Assembly (NCBI RefSeq): GCF_044962685.1
Contig: NZ_JBBKTX010000003.1
Span: 185,693 to 249,692 of the forward strand
DNA from: Oceanobacter antarcticus
GTDB taxonomy: Bacteria; Pseudomonadota; Gammaproteobacteria; Pseudomonadales; Oceanobacteraceae
Length of the DNA: 64,000 nt
Reading direction: 5' to 3'
Positions 35,455-44,133 of this stretch are shown one piece after another. Within the stretch, counting starts at the first letter, position 1. Each line of letters begins with the position of its first letter. A model generated the notes under the pieces. The model was not told the origin of the DNA and did no database searches. It was given only the letters and a program-made list of their open reading frames with translations. Position numbers and translations under genes: made by a program.

Positions 35455-35913
35455 TTACTGAACCGCCGGGGCAGGAATACCGCCCGACAGCACCAGTGCA
35501 AAAATAAACACAAACACGCCGAAACCTTCAACGATTGCAGCTGGAGCAATCGACATACCAAAGATTTCCGGCTTTTCCTTCGAGGCACTGATGGCTGACG
35601 CACAGGCCCGGCCTTGCCAGACCCCTGTTGTCATTAACGCCAGACCGGATAGCAAGCCGATGCCAAACAAGCCGGCAGCGTTGGTGACAGTCACTTCCCG
35701 CTGCAAGGTAAACATCAGCACGATGCCATAAATCACAAACGACGATGGCAATACCGACAACCCGATAAAACGCCCGTAACCACTATCCGTATCCAGCATG
35801 GCACCAATGGCTGCCTGACCTGCCAGTGCACAACCAATCACACTGCCAATGGCTCCCAGGGCAACGGGAGCAAAAATTCCAATCCAGCCCAGGGTCATGA
35901 CCAGCTCATTCAT
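35455..35913 (-). CDS. ntpK: V/A-type ATPase subunit K (rotor ring proteolipid)
   Basis: A 152-residue, four-helix membrane protein made of two hairpins. The ion-carrying Glu is E129 in IVEGFGVFVF, and Gln100 in VWQGRA matches the conserved Gln before it. The position equivalent to the Na+ ligand Gln65 of Enterococcus NtpK (LPGTQGLYG) is Phe59 here (LPSSFVIYG), with Ser for Thr64. The sodium site is therefore incomplete and proton coupling seems likelier. Its start overlaps the end of ntpI by 8 bp. Confidence 0.9.
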   Translation of the reverse strand: MNELVMTLGWIGIFAPVALGAIGSVIGCALAGQAAIGAMLDTDSGYGRFIGLSVLPSSFVIYGIVLMFTLQREVTVTNAAGLFGIGLLSGLALMTTGVWQGRACASAISASKEKPEIFGMSIAPAAIVEGFGVFVFIFALVLSGGIPAPAVQ

Positions 35914-37756
35914 CTTCCAACTCCTTTAATTGAAACGGCTGAAAAGCGTAGCCTTCTCCCGGCTCGCCCCAGTTATAAAATTCAATAAAATTCAGTCGCA
36001 GGCCGTGTACCACGCCACTCATCACACCCAGGCCAATATTGACCAGGTGGCCCAGTAACAGAATCAACCCGCCGCCCAGCAAGGCAAGGCCGCCTTCAGC
36101 CTCGGCTACCTGTCCTGCCAACTGGTTAAAAGTCAGCGCCAGCGACGCCGATGCCAACCCCAACGCAAACAGCCGCATATAACTGAGCACATCGCCAAAC
36201 AGCTGACTCAGACTTAACAACGCCAGTACTCCCCGTAATAACCGCTGCAGCAGCCTCTTCCCCTGACTGGCTGGCATCGTGACCGGGCCAGACCAGCCGG
36301 AGCCAATCACAATGGCCAGTAGCGCGACAACCGACACTGCCACAACGGCTGCAGAAAGACCGACAAAACCGGCCCAGCAACCCGATAACACCACAGCACA
36401 CCAGCCCATCCGACTCACCACAAACCAGCGTTCTCGCCAGCGATGCCAGGCCAGGCTGACATTGGCGATCAGCAAGTGCAGCACACCGGTCAGTACCGAG
36501 AGTTTCATCATCGCGTTGTAGTGGTTGATATCCACCACAACCAATGCCGCCAGCCAACTCCCTGGTGCCGGAGTCAGACCAAAATAGCTACCCGCCAGCA
36601 TGCCCCAGACCAGCGATGCTCCAACCAGAGACAATGCCAGCTGCCGCAGTCCACGACCGGATTCACTTTTGCCCATCGACGTCCAGCGCAATGCCAGCAA
36701 GCTTCCCAGTGCCAGTGCATAACCGGCATCCGACAGGATCATGGCAAAAAACACCACAAACGACAGGTACAAATGCACGGACGGATCCCAGGATCGATAG
36801 GCCGGTAACTGATAAAAGCGGGTCAACAATCGTCCAGCGGCAAAGCCCGCCAATGGCCGCAGCAAGGTCGGTGGTGTTTCGTCTCGCTGCGGGTCGGTCG
36901 CGACAAAGGCAAACCCGGTCTCTCGCGCCAGCTCCGTCAGTTGCTGCAAGGCCGACACCGGCACCCAGGCAACCAGGGAAAATACCTGTCCATCCGACGA
37001 CAGCTGATCCACCACCTGACGCCAAAGTGCATGATTGTGGGTTCGGGCCTGATGACGTTTGAGCAACAACAAGTAACGAGTCAGTTCTTCACGCCGGGAT
37101 TGTAGTGAATCGAGGGATTGCTCAAGATTTTCCAACGCCTCGGTCAGCTGCGCCAATGAACGGGAGCCAAGATGCTCACGCGGCACCGGCATGCACGCCG
37201 CTGGCGGTTCCGTCGCAGAGACCAGCACTACATAAAGAAAACGACTGTCGCGGCCTGCCAATTGCCAGGGAATCTGCCCGCTGGGTGCCTCCTGGCCCAA
37301 AGCCGATGGTCGGGATTCAGCGTTATCCTGATAAAGCCGATCCAGCCAGGAGCGCTTGCCGACCGGCAGCCGGTAAAACCACAGCCGAATATGATTTACC
37401 AGTGTGTCACCCGGCAATTGAAAGCCCCCCCAGGGCGACATACGCCGCATGCGGGCCTGAACATCATCGCGCTGATCTTCCAGATTACGCAGCTGCTGCT
37501 GCACCGCCAACGCTTCATCCACCACCGGCTGCAAATGAAAACCGGTAAATTTTTTTAAGGGTCGGCGGCGGGTTTCACCTTGTTGCAGAAAGCGTATCGC
37601 CTGGTTCAGCTGACGAATTCCTTCCGGTATTTCCTCACCGCTCTCATGGGCACTGATCAGATGTAACTGACCAAATGCCTGCAACTTGGCAACGACGGCA
37701 TCCTTGTCTTTTTCGCGGCCAGCGATAGCCACTTTTTTTAATGCCACAATCGTCAT
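35906..37756 (-). CDS. ntpI: V/A-type ATPase subunit I (membrane stator)
   Basis: A 616-residue protein. The soluble half (1-330) begins MTIVALKKVAIAGREKDKDAVVAKLQ and contains long coiled coils. The C-terminal half has about seven membrane helices, with FVVFFAMILSDAGYALALG, FGDVLSYMRLFALGLASASLALTFN (essential Arg in the helix) and LGHLVNIGLGVMSGVVHGLRLNFIEFYNW. These form the ion half-channels against the K ring. ATG 37756 overlaps the ntpD stop (ATGA), which fixes the start; the frame is open further upstream without meaning. Confidence 0.93.
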   Translation of the reverse strand: MTIVALKKVAIAGREKDKDAVVAKLQAFGQLHLISAHESGEEIPEGIRQLNQAIRFLQQGETRRRPLKKFTGFHLQPVVDEALAVQQQLRNLEDQRDDVQARMRRMSPWGGFQLPGDTLVNHIRLWFYRLPVGKRSWLDRLYQDNAESRPSALGQEAPSGQIPWQLAGRDSRFLYVVLVSATEPPAACMPVPREHLGSRSLAQLTEALENLEQSLDSLQSRREELTRYLLLLKRHQARTHNHALWRQVVDQLSSDGQVFSLVAWVPVSALQQLTELARETGFAFVATDPQRDETPPTLLRPLAGFAAGRLLTRFYQLPAYRSWDPSVHLYLSFVVFFAMILSDAGYALALGSLLALRWTSMGKSESGRGLRQLALSLVGASLVWGMLAGSYFGLTPAPGSWLAALVVVDINHYNAMMKLSVLTGVLHLLIANVSLAWHRWRERWFVVSRMGWCAVVLSGCWAGFVGLSAAVVAVSVVALLAIVIGSGWSGPVTMPASQGKRLLQRLLRGVLALLSLSQLFGDVLSYMRLFALGLASASLALTFNQLAGQVAEAEGGLALLGGGLILLLGHLVNIGLGVMSGVVHGLRLNFIEFYNWGEPGEGYAFQPFQLKELEDE

Positions 37757-38358
37757 AAGCCACCCGCAGCCTGACGTTTGTTTTTGGCAATTTTTGACGT
37801 TACTACCGACTCTCGTTCCTTGTCGTCCAGATAAATGCCAATCCGACGAATATTGGAACGAGTGTCTGGTATCAATACCTTGTCGAACAGGTTCACCCGC
37901 TGGGTCACCTTGCGCAAGGCCGCTGCCATCGCTATCTGCTGCTGCTGCAATAGCTGTTGCCGAACATCCAGTGTCATTCCCTCTTTCAGCCATTGCTGCA
38001 ACGGTGCGACCCAGTGCGGTTTGGCCATCAGCGGAATATCCACCAGATCAAATTCGATGTCACCCAGCTCATTAATCCAGACGCCGACCACGTTGCGTCG
38101 TTGCAACCGTAATCGACTCACCGAGCACAACCCCTGCAAATCAATGGAGGTTTCTGCCAGCATCGGCATTTGTTCGGCAATACGTTGTTCCAGCTGCCGC
38201 TGTTGTTGTTGCTGTTGCTGCAGCTGGGCTTCCACTTGTTTGATGGCACCCTGCAACTGCTGGCGCTTCATATCCAGTGCCGGTAAAAACCGCTGGTAGG
38301 CCGCCAGCTTCTGCCGCTGGGCCGACAAGGTCGCCTTCGATAACAGCAAGCGGGCCAT
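37753..38358 (-). CDS. ntpD: V/A-type ATPase subunit D (central shaft)
   Basis: A 201-residue protein, mostly two long helices expected to form the rotating coiled coil. The N-terminus LLLSKATLSAQRQKLAAYQRFLPALDMKRQQL is the family pattern and the C-terminal helix has VTQRVNLFDKVLIPDTRSNIRRIGIYLDDKE. A Gln run (LQQQQQQQRQLEQ) lies near residue 50. It starts one base after the ntpB stop. Subunit F, which usually partners D, was not found. Confidence 0.93.
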   Translation of the reverse strand: MARLLLSKATLSAQRQKLAAYQRFLPALDMKRQQLQGAIKQVEAQLQQQQQQQRQLEQRIAEQMPMLAETSIDLQGLCSVSRLRLQRRNVVGVWINELGDIEFDLVDIPLMAKPHWVAPLQQWLKEGMTLDVRQQLLQQQQIAMAAALRKVTQRVNLFDKVLIPDTRSNIRRIGIYLDDKERESVVTSKIAKNKRQAAGGL

Positions 38359-38359
38359 G

Positions 38360-39727
38360 TCAGGCGTTCTCCGGGTTATCCGACGTGGCAGTCGGGAAAT
38401 ACTTGTCGATCAGTTCTGGCTTCATCAGCAGTTGCTCAGCCCGGAAGCATTGCGCCATCAGCTGCCAGCCCATATCTAACGCCTGCTCCAGCGACATTGA
38501 CACATCCAATGCCATAAAGTGCTGGCGAAACAACTGGCCGTACTGCAACAACTGCTGATCGTAATCGCTCAGATCAAAGGCCATGGCCTGCTTTTGCTCG
38601 GCTTCGACCGCACCGGAATAAAGCCGGATCATGGTGTTCATCACCTGACTGTGGTCTTCACGGGTCTGCTTGCCAATCACCAATTGTTTCAGCCGCGACA
38701 AGGATCCGAACGGATCCAGCTGGCCGTCGTGCAAGTAGAACTGGCCTTCGGTGATGTAGCCGGTATTGTCCGGCACCGGATGACTGACATCGTTACCCGG
38801 CATAGTGGTGACCGCCAGAATGGTAACGGATCCGCCCTTGGCGTAGTCGCAGGCTTTTTCATAACGCCGCGCCAGCTGCGAATACAAATCTCCCATATAG
38901 CCACGGTTGGACGGCACCCGTTCGTTGGCAATACCGATTTCTTTTAATGCGTCGGCATAAGCCGTCATATCGGTCAGCAGTACCAGCACCCGCTTGCCTT
39001 CTTCCACCGCAAAAAGTTCCGCCACTGCCAGCGCCATATCCGGCACCAGCAAGCGCTCGACGATCGAATCCGAAGCCTGATTAACAAACATCACCGTACG
39101 GGCAAAAGAACCCTGATCTTCAAAGGTTTTGCGGAACGAATAAAAGTCGTCAAATCCCAGCCCCATGCCGCCAAACACAATAATATCCGCATCCGCCTGA
39201 GTGCCAATGCGGCCAAGAAAGGCGTTATAGGGTTCACCGGAAACGGAAAAAATCGGAATTTTCTGACTCTCGACCAGGCAATTAAACAGGTCGATCATCG
39301 GCACGCCGGTACGGATCATGCGAGATGCCAGCACCCGTCGCATGGGGTTGACGGTTGGCCCACCAATCTCGACCTGGCTATCAAAATCAAGCGCAGGGCC
39401 GTGATCCATCGGTTTGCCGCGACCGTCAAAAATACGTCCGAGAATATTGGCAGAGTAGGTTACCTGCATCGGATGGCCAAGAAACTGCACACTGGCATCG
39501 GTCGCCAACCCCTTGGTGCCATCAAACACTTGCATCGATACCCGCTCATCGCGAATATCAATTACCTGAGCCAGACGACGGGTCGTACCATCGCCACTCA
39601 CCAGCACCGCAAGATCGTCCAACCGTACCCGAGTTGGCTTGCCAGATTCAGGAGCTGCAACACGCAACCGTACCAGATCACCCACAATCGCAACGATCGA
39701 ACGATAGGACGTACTGTCTGAACCCAT
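38360..39727 (-). CDS. ntpB: V/A-type ATPase subunit B (non-catalytic)
   Basis: A 455-residue regulatory nucleotide-binding subunit. LGRIFDGRGKPMD, GVPMIDLFNCLVESQKIPIFSVSG (degenerate P-loop, as expected for B), LVLLTDMTAYADALKEI, NRGYMGDLYSQLARRYEKA and TITEGQFYL-type sequence (GYITEGQFYLHD) are all present. The SD AGGAGG precedes ATG 39727. It is the first gene of the operon, whose order B-D-I-K-E-DUF2764-A is a circular shift of the common E-DUF2764-A-B-D-I-K. Confidence 0.95.
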   Translation of the reverse strand: MGSDSTSYRSIVAIVGDLVRLRVAAPESGKPTRVRLDDLAVLVSGDGTTRRLAQVIDIRDERVSMQVFDGTKGLATDASVQFLGHPMQVTYSANILGRIFDGRGKPMDHGPALDFDSQVEIGGPTVNPMRRVLASRMIRTGVPMIDLFNCLVESQKIPIFSVSGEPYNAFLGRIGTQADADIIVFGGMGLGFDDFYSFRKTFEDQGSFARTVMFVNQASDSIVERLLVPDMALAVAELFAVEEGKRVLVLLTDMTAYADALKEIGIANERVPSNRGYMGDLYSQLARRYEKACDYAKGGSVTILAVTTMPGNDVSHPVPDNTGYITEGQFYLHDGQLDPFGSLSRLKQLVIGKQTREDHSQVMNTMIRLYSGAVEAEQKQAMAFDLSDYDQQLLQYGQLFRQHFMALDVSMSLEQALDMGWQLMAQCFRAEQLLMKPELIDKYFPTATSDNPENA

Positions 39728-40041
39728 TCACAACCTCCTGGTTCCTGCTCCCGTTACCGGGCCAGGGCGTTTTATCACTGACAAGCTACAGCATCATAAC
39801 GGGCCATCTGCGACACCATCATGACGCTCATAACATGAAGCATCTTGACCCCGCTCAGGGTCAGGGCAGGTTTCACCCGTGCGCCAAGACACCTTATCCG
39901 ACGACTCTGAAACCCATCAAGTATGCAAATGCAGTTATAGTCTCTTTGCTGTACAGCTGTAAGGCAAGATTTCTAAGACCACTCAGTAATAACGAAACCC
40001 TGTGAATCTCTTTGGGCCAGCTTTCAGCCATTGTTGATCGT
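39728..40041. other. Divergent promoter region of the V-ATPase operon
   Basis: Gene-free sequence that must carry the minus-strand promoter of ntpB. No strong consensus promoter or operator was identified in it by eye. Confidence 0.45.
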
Positions 40042-40084
40042 TGTCACAATCCGAAGGTGACAGGGTTCACAAAAACAGTATATT
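40042..40084 (+). promoter_or_regulatory. Promoter with overlapping inverted repeat
   Basis: GTGACA (40057-40062), 16 bases, then TATATT (40079-40084) makes a good sigma-70 promoter for the gene at 40177. TGTCAC (40042-40047) and GTGACA form an inverted repeat with nine bases between, so a dimeric regulator would cover the -35 box. Confidence 0.55.
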
Positions 40085-40176
40085 GTCGAAAAACCTTTGC
40101 CGAAATCCAGGCAGGTACCTCTTTTGGACATCACGCACTCTGGTAACCGTGCGTACCCAGTTGTAGTGAGGAAAAT

Positions 40177-40815
40177 ATGGCAGTAGCGCGTCCCGTAACC
40201 GACAGCGGCATTTTTCGCTTGATAAAAGAGACCCTGGCAAATCGTGAAGATATCCAGATTCTGTTTTATTCCGATGCTTATCTCTGCTCAACCAATCAGT
40301 TTCTCACCCTGCTTGGCTCATCAAAACACTATCTGGTCAATAACGTCAGCATCACCCGGATACTGAGCGGTGTCGAAGGGGAATATAAGGTTGTCGCGCT
40401 AAAAGCAGATTCGCCGATACGGGAGCGCGCTCGCAGCACTGGCCGTCCAGTCGATGAACTGCTCTGGCAAGCAGGCTGCCGCTTGTCCCGTGGCCGCCTG
40501 TTAACTGGCTGCTCCAGCCATGATATTGCCTTTCTGGTGCAGTGGCCCAACTTTACCCGTGTTCATCGCAGCCCCAATGCCCTGCGTATCGCCGCGCTCT
40601 GGTCTGGACGCCCGGTCGCCTTGGATGTCACGGCACGGCTGTTGAATATCCCCCTCACCGAGGTCTACCAGTTTTACAGCGCCGCTCGTCTGGCCGGCTA
40701 CGTCGAAACACTGTCACGCCCCGGCACCAACAGCATCACCAGCACCGCAGCCGGACAACTGGCCAACGACGACGGCGTACTCAAGCGACTGGTCGGCCGT
40801 CTGATGAGTCTGTAG
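40177..40815 (+). CDS. Hypothetical protein, possible C-terminal winged helix
   Basis: A 212-residue protein of unrecognised family. GAGGA precedes ATG 40177. It has no signal peptide or membrane segment. The N-terminal half (IFRLIKETLANREDIQILFYSDAYLCST) looks like an alpha/beta domain. Residues about 135-180 (ALRIAALWSGRPVALDVTARLLNIPLTEVYQFYSAARLAGYVET) read like a winged-helix or HTH, so a regulatory or signalling role is possible. Cys occurs in LWQAGCRLS and LLTGCSSHD. It is divergent from the V-ATPase operon and convergent with the glutamate-synthase-like gene, ending 4 bp before it. Confidence 0.75.
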   Translation: MAVARPVTDSGIFRLIKETLANREDIQILFYSDAYLCSTNQFLTLLGSSKHYLVNNVSITRILSGVEGEYKVVALKADSPIRERARSTGRPVDELLWQAGCRLSRGRLLTGCSSHDIAFLVQWPNFTRVHRSPNALRIAALWSGRPVALDVTARLLNIPLTEVYQFYSAARLAGYVETLSRPGTNSITSTAAGQLANDDGVLKRLVGRLMSL

Positions 40816-40819
40816 TCGC

Positions 40820-42346
40820 TCAGTCTTCCGGCATCAGGTCATTACCAGGATGAAAGGAAGACGCCCGATAAATATCCGTCATCCGTCGGGCGTCACCGTT
40901 CGGTTGCACAATACGGGCGTGCTGGCGGCTTAAGCCACGCGGTTCATCAACTCCGCAGGAATGGGCAATAACACCCACTTCCTGTACCAGTCCCTCCACA
41001 AAATGTTTTACACGCTGGGCCTTGTCGGCCGGAACCAGACCACTCTGCAAATGCGGATCGTGGGTGGTAATCCCGGTGGGGCAAGTATTCTTGTTGCATT
41101 GCAATGCCTGAATACAACCCAGCGCAAACATAAAGCCACGCGCCGATACCACAAAGTCGGCACCGACACACAACGCCCAGGCAACCCGGTCTGGCGTAAT
41201 CAGCTTGCCTGACGCAATAACGCGGATACGTGGTCGCAGGTGAAACTCGTCCAGCGTATCCACCAGCATCGGCAACGACTGGTTTAACGGCAAGCCCATA
41301 TAATCCATCAACGATTGGGGTGCCGCACCAGTGCCGCCTTCGGCACCATCGAGAGTGATAAAGTCCGGTGCTACTTGCTTGCCGCGTAATTGAATGGCCC
41401 GGCACAAATCCCGAATCCAGTCGATATCACCCAGCACCGCCTTAAAACCAACCGGTTTACCGGTCACCGCCCGAACATGCTCGACCATATCGAGCAAATC
41501 ATCCACGGAACGAATTTCCGGGTGACCATTCGGACTGATCGAATCCTCATAGATCGGAATATGGCGAATACGGGCGATTTCTTCATTCACTTTGGTCGCC
41601 GGTAAAATACCGCCTTTGCCCGGCTTGGCCCCCTGGCTGAGCTTGATCTCAAACATGCGTACCTGCCCGTGTTCGGCAATGGCTTTCAGTTTGGCATCAT
41701 CCAACAGACCCCGTTCATCTCGCACGCCATATTTGGCGGTACCAATCTGGAACACCAAATCACAACCGCCGTCCAGATGATAGGGGGATAGCCCGCCCTC
41801 ACCGGTGTTCATCCAGCAGCCAGCCATCGCCGCACCGCGAGACAAGGCCGTCACCGCGACACTCGACAAAGCCCCGAAACTCATCCCGGAAATATTCACC
41901 AGCGAAGTCGTCGTGTAAGGCGTACGACAATGCTCACCAATCGTTAGTGGCCCAGAACTGGCAAAATCATGTTTCAAAGATGGGAACGGACTGTTCACAA
42001 AAATAACGGTCCCCGGTATATCCAGACGATGGGTAGAACCAAAGGCAATCGTCGTACTTTCGCGTTTGGCAGCCCGATAAACCCAAGTACGATCGGCACG
42101 ATTAAAGGGCATTTCTTCACGATCCATGGCAAAAAAATATTGCCTGAAAAATTCACCGAGATGTTCAAAAAAGTAGCGAAACCGGCCAATAACCGGAAAG
42201 TTGCGTCTGACGGTGTGCTGTGTCTGACGCACGTCCACCATCCAGGCGTAAAGAATCCAACCGCCCAGCGCCAGGGTAAACACCGCCAACAGCCCGATCA
42301 GGGTCAATACGCCGTACGCAGCAAGTTCAAACAGAGTATCGGTCAC
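40820..42346 (-). CDS. Membrane-anchored FMN-binding glutamate synthase-like protein
   Basis: A 508-residue protein with an N-terminal membrane helix (about 8-35), then a GltB-type alpha/beta-barrel FMN domain. NISGMSFGALS, MNTGEGGLSPYH, KLSQGAKPGKGGILP, TLDGAEGGTGAAP and VASGKLITPDRVAWAL are the synthase/FMN-site motifs. CIQALQCNKNTCPTG gives the three Cys of a 3Fe-4S cluster. The amidotransferase domain is absent, so it cannot use glutamine by itself. The real reaction of this widespread family is not established. Confidence 0.88.
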   Translation of the reverse strand: MTDTLFELAAYGVLTLIGLLAVFTLALGGWILYAWMVDVRQTQHTVRRNFPVIGRFRYFFEHLGEFFRQYFFAMDREEMPFNRADRTWVYRAAKRESTTIAFGSTHRLDIPGTVIFVNSPFPSLKHDFASSGPLTIGEHCRTPYTTTSLVNISGMSFGALSSVAVTALSRGAAMAGCWMNTGEGGLSPYHLDGGCDLVFQIGTAKYGVRDERGLLDDAKLKAIAEHGQVRMFEIKLSQGAKPGKGGILPATKVNEEIARIRHIPIYEDSISPNGHPEIRSVDDLLDMVEHVRAVTGKPVGFKAVLGDIDWIRDLCRAIQLRGKQVAPDFITLDGAEGGTGAAPQSLMDYMGLPLNQSLPMLVDTLDEFHLRPRIRVIASGKLITPDRVAWALCVGADFVVSARGFMFALGCIQALQCNKNTCPTGITTHDPHLQSGLVPADKAQRVKHFVEGLVQEVGVIAHSCGVDEPRGLSRQHARIVQPNGDARRMTDIYRASSFHPGNDLMPED

Positions 42347-42532
42347 ATCCAGCCTCAGTACATGGTTCAGAAGGCGGCTAGACTAACCCGATGGCTCAAC
42401 TGAAAAAAGTCACCATCGTGCTATCAGTCTGTTCTGCAATCAAAGCGGCAAGCGCTCTGCAGACAGCAGACAGGAAGATGCGATAAGGGACGAGCGGACT
42501 CTGCCGCTCTTTGGGTGCAGGAATAAAAAGAC

Positions 42533-42862
42533 TCAGGCGGTCGGCGTGATGTTCTTGACGGTACGGGCGGTAAAGTAAACAAAGTTACCTTCGATATCTC
42601 CCACCTCAACCCGATTGGGTGACAGCGGGGAGCTTTTGATGGTTGCAATATACAAACTGCGGCAGGCCACCAAATTCTTGTCGATGTCGTTAAACAACGG
42701 CTGGGTAAACGCAAACGAGCGACGCTCGCAGCCACGCTCCAGCGTCAGCACCAGCTGAGCATCGGTCAGATCACTGGCACGAAAAAAGTTGACGTAACTC
42801 ACCCGATATCCCTGATCAAACTCGTACAGGTAATGTTCCAGGGTTTGGCGGCTTATGCTCAT
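42533..42862 (-). CDS. Hypothetical protein
   Basis: A 109-residue soluble protein of unknown family. ATG 42862 follows AGGAAG at a good distance; the frame opens further upstream without an SD. Charge is mixed, and there is no signal peptide or repeat. It stands alone between the glutamate-synthase-like gene and the epimerase gene, all on the minus strand, with gaps of about 190 and 230 bp. Confidence 0.7.
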   Translation of the reverse strand: MSISRQTLEHYLYEFDQGYRVSYVNFFRASDLTDAQLVLTLERGCERRSFAFTQPLFNDIDKNLVACRSLYIATIKSSPLSPNRVEVGDIEGNFVYFTARTVKNITPTA

Positions 42863-43091
42863 GGGTACTTCCTGCGTTGATTCTGATACGTATACCCTAG
42901 GTTTAGTCGCCAACCCCCATGCTTTCAATGTCTAATAACACAAAACTACAGTTCTCTTACTGGCGTCAGTTTTCAGTACTTTTACCCACACAAATCGCTC
43001 ACTATGACAGGTTAGACCCACTATCAAACGTCAATCATTCAAGATCATGCGGCTTCATTGACTGCCAAGGCCATACTGACAAACATACAAG

Positions 43092-44015
43092 CTAACGAGA
43101 GCTAGCCCAAACTTGTCGAATACTCTCAAGTGCTTCCGGCAATGTGGCGTAATGATATGCAAACGTTCGTTCCAATAATCGGGCCGGTAGCACCCGCTGG
43201 CCTTTGAGCAGTAAATCGGCCATTTCACCAAACAGTAAACGCACAACTGCGGCTGGCATCGGCAGCAACGCCGGACGCCCCAGACAATGTGCCAATTCAT
43301 GGGTAAAGCGTGTATTGGTCACGGGCTCTGGTGCAACCATATTGAACACACCCACCGCATCTGATACCAACAAAGCATTCAGTGCCGCGATATAATCGTC
43401 GATGTGGATCCAGGACAAATACTGCTCGCCATTCCCGATCCGCCCTCCCAAGCCCAACGAAAACGGTAGCCACAAGCGTCCCAGCATCCCGCCGCGTTCG
43501 CCCAGTACCACTCCGGTACGCAGCATCAAAGACCGTTCCGACAAACCGTACAACGGCTGCGCCGCCGCTTCCCAATCAGTACACAGTTGCGCAGCAAAAT
43601 CCTGGCCCACCCGGCTCGCTTCATCAACGGTTTGCTGCTCTGCGGTGCCTGCCAACGCTCCATAAACACCTATCGCAGAACCACTGGCCACCACGTCGAA
43701 ACGCTGGCCGGTATGCATTGCCCATTCGGCAAGTTTGCCAGTAACACCGATACGGCTGTCACGCAGCTCCCGCTTGCGGGCAGCTGTCCAGCGCTGATCG
43801 GCAATTCCTTCTCCGGCCAGATTGATTAACCAGTCAAATGGCCCGGTCAACTGGTACAGATCGCTGACTCCTGTCACACGCCCACCCCAGCGTTCGATGA
43901 CTCGTTGCGGCCGACGGGTCAATACTGAGACCTCATGACCCTCGGCGAGCCACCCGCTCACCAGACGAGAACCAATAAACCCTGTACCTCCAGTCATTAG
44001 TATACGCTTGCTCAT
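43092..44015 (-). CDS. TIGR01777-type NAD(P)-dependent epimerase (YfcH-like)
   Basis: A 307-residue extended short-chain dehydrogenase fold. N-terminal TGGTGFIGSRLV is the nucleotide loop; INLAGEGIADQRW and RTGVVLGERGGMLGRLWLPF are diagnostic for the YfcH/TIGR01777 family. The C-terminal part includes the small DUF1731-like region. Substrate unknown. ATG 44015 follows GGGAGGCAGC. It is divergent from the flavin oxidase gene, and the shared 118 bp contain TATACAA repeats, so both genes may belong to the same light/oxidative-stress regulon. Confidence 0.9.
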   Translation of the reverse strand: MSKRILMTGGTGFIGSRLVSGWLAEGHEVSVLTRRPQRVIERWGGRVTGVSDLYQLTGPFDWLINLAGEGIADQRWTAARKRELRDSRIGVTGKLAEWAMHTGQRFDVVASGSAIGVYGALAGTAEQQTVDEASRVGQDFAAQLCTDWEAAAQPLYGLSERSLMLRTGVVLGERGGMLGRLWLPFSLGLGGRIGNGEQYLSWIHIDDYIAALNALLVSDAVGVFNMVAPEPVTNTRFTHELAHCLGRPALLPMPAAVVRLLFGEMADLLLKGQRVLPARLLERTFAYHYATLPEALESIRQVWASSR

Positions 44016-44060
44016 GCTGCCTCCCGCGAGACTGTTTAGTCATCAAAGCAAATAATTTAA

Positions 44061-44114
44061 TATACAATACTTATACAAAAGAACGCATAATGCTAGAATA
44101 AAAATCCTATACAA
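44061..44114. promoter_or_regulatory. TATACAA direct repeats (MerR/LitR-type operator candidate)
   Basis: TATACAA occurs at 44061-44067 and 44072-44078, an 11-bp period, and again at 44108-44114. The sequence AGAATAAA lies between the second and third copies, as in the promoter region at 45733-45832. An 11-bp direct-repeat spacing is known for CarH-type MerR regulators. Confidence 0.6.
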
Positions 44115-44133
44115 AAAAAGACAGGTGGCTGAT

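Noticed and set aside
35455..35913. Sodium-coupled V-ATPase rotor
   Set aside because: At first the Gln in AGQAAIG looked like the Na+ ligand, but alignment by the LPxxxxxYG block puts Phe59 at that position, so the Na+ signature is incomplete.
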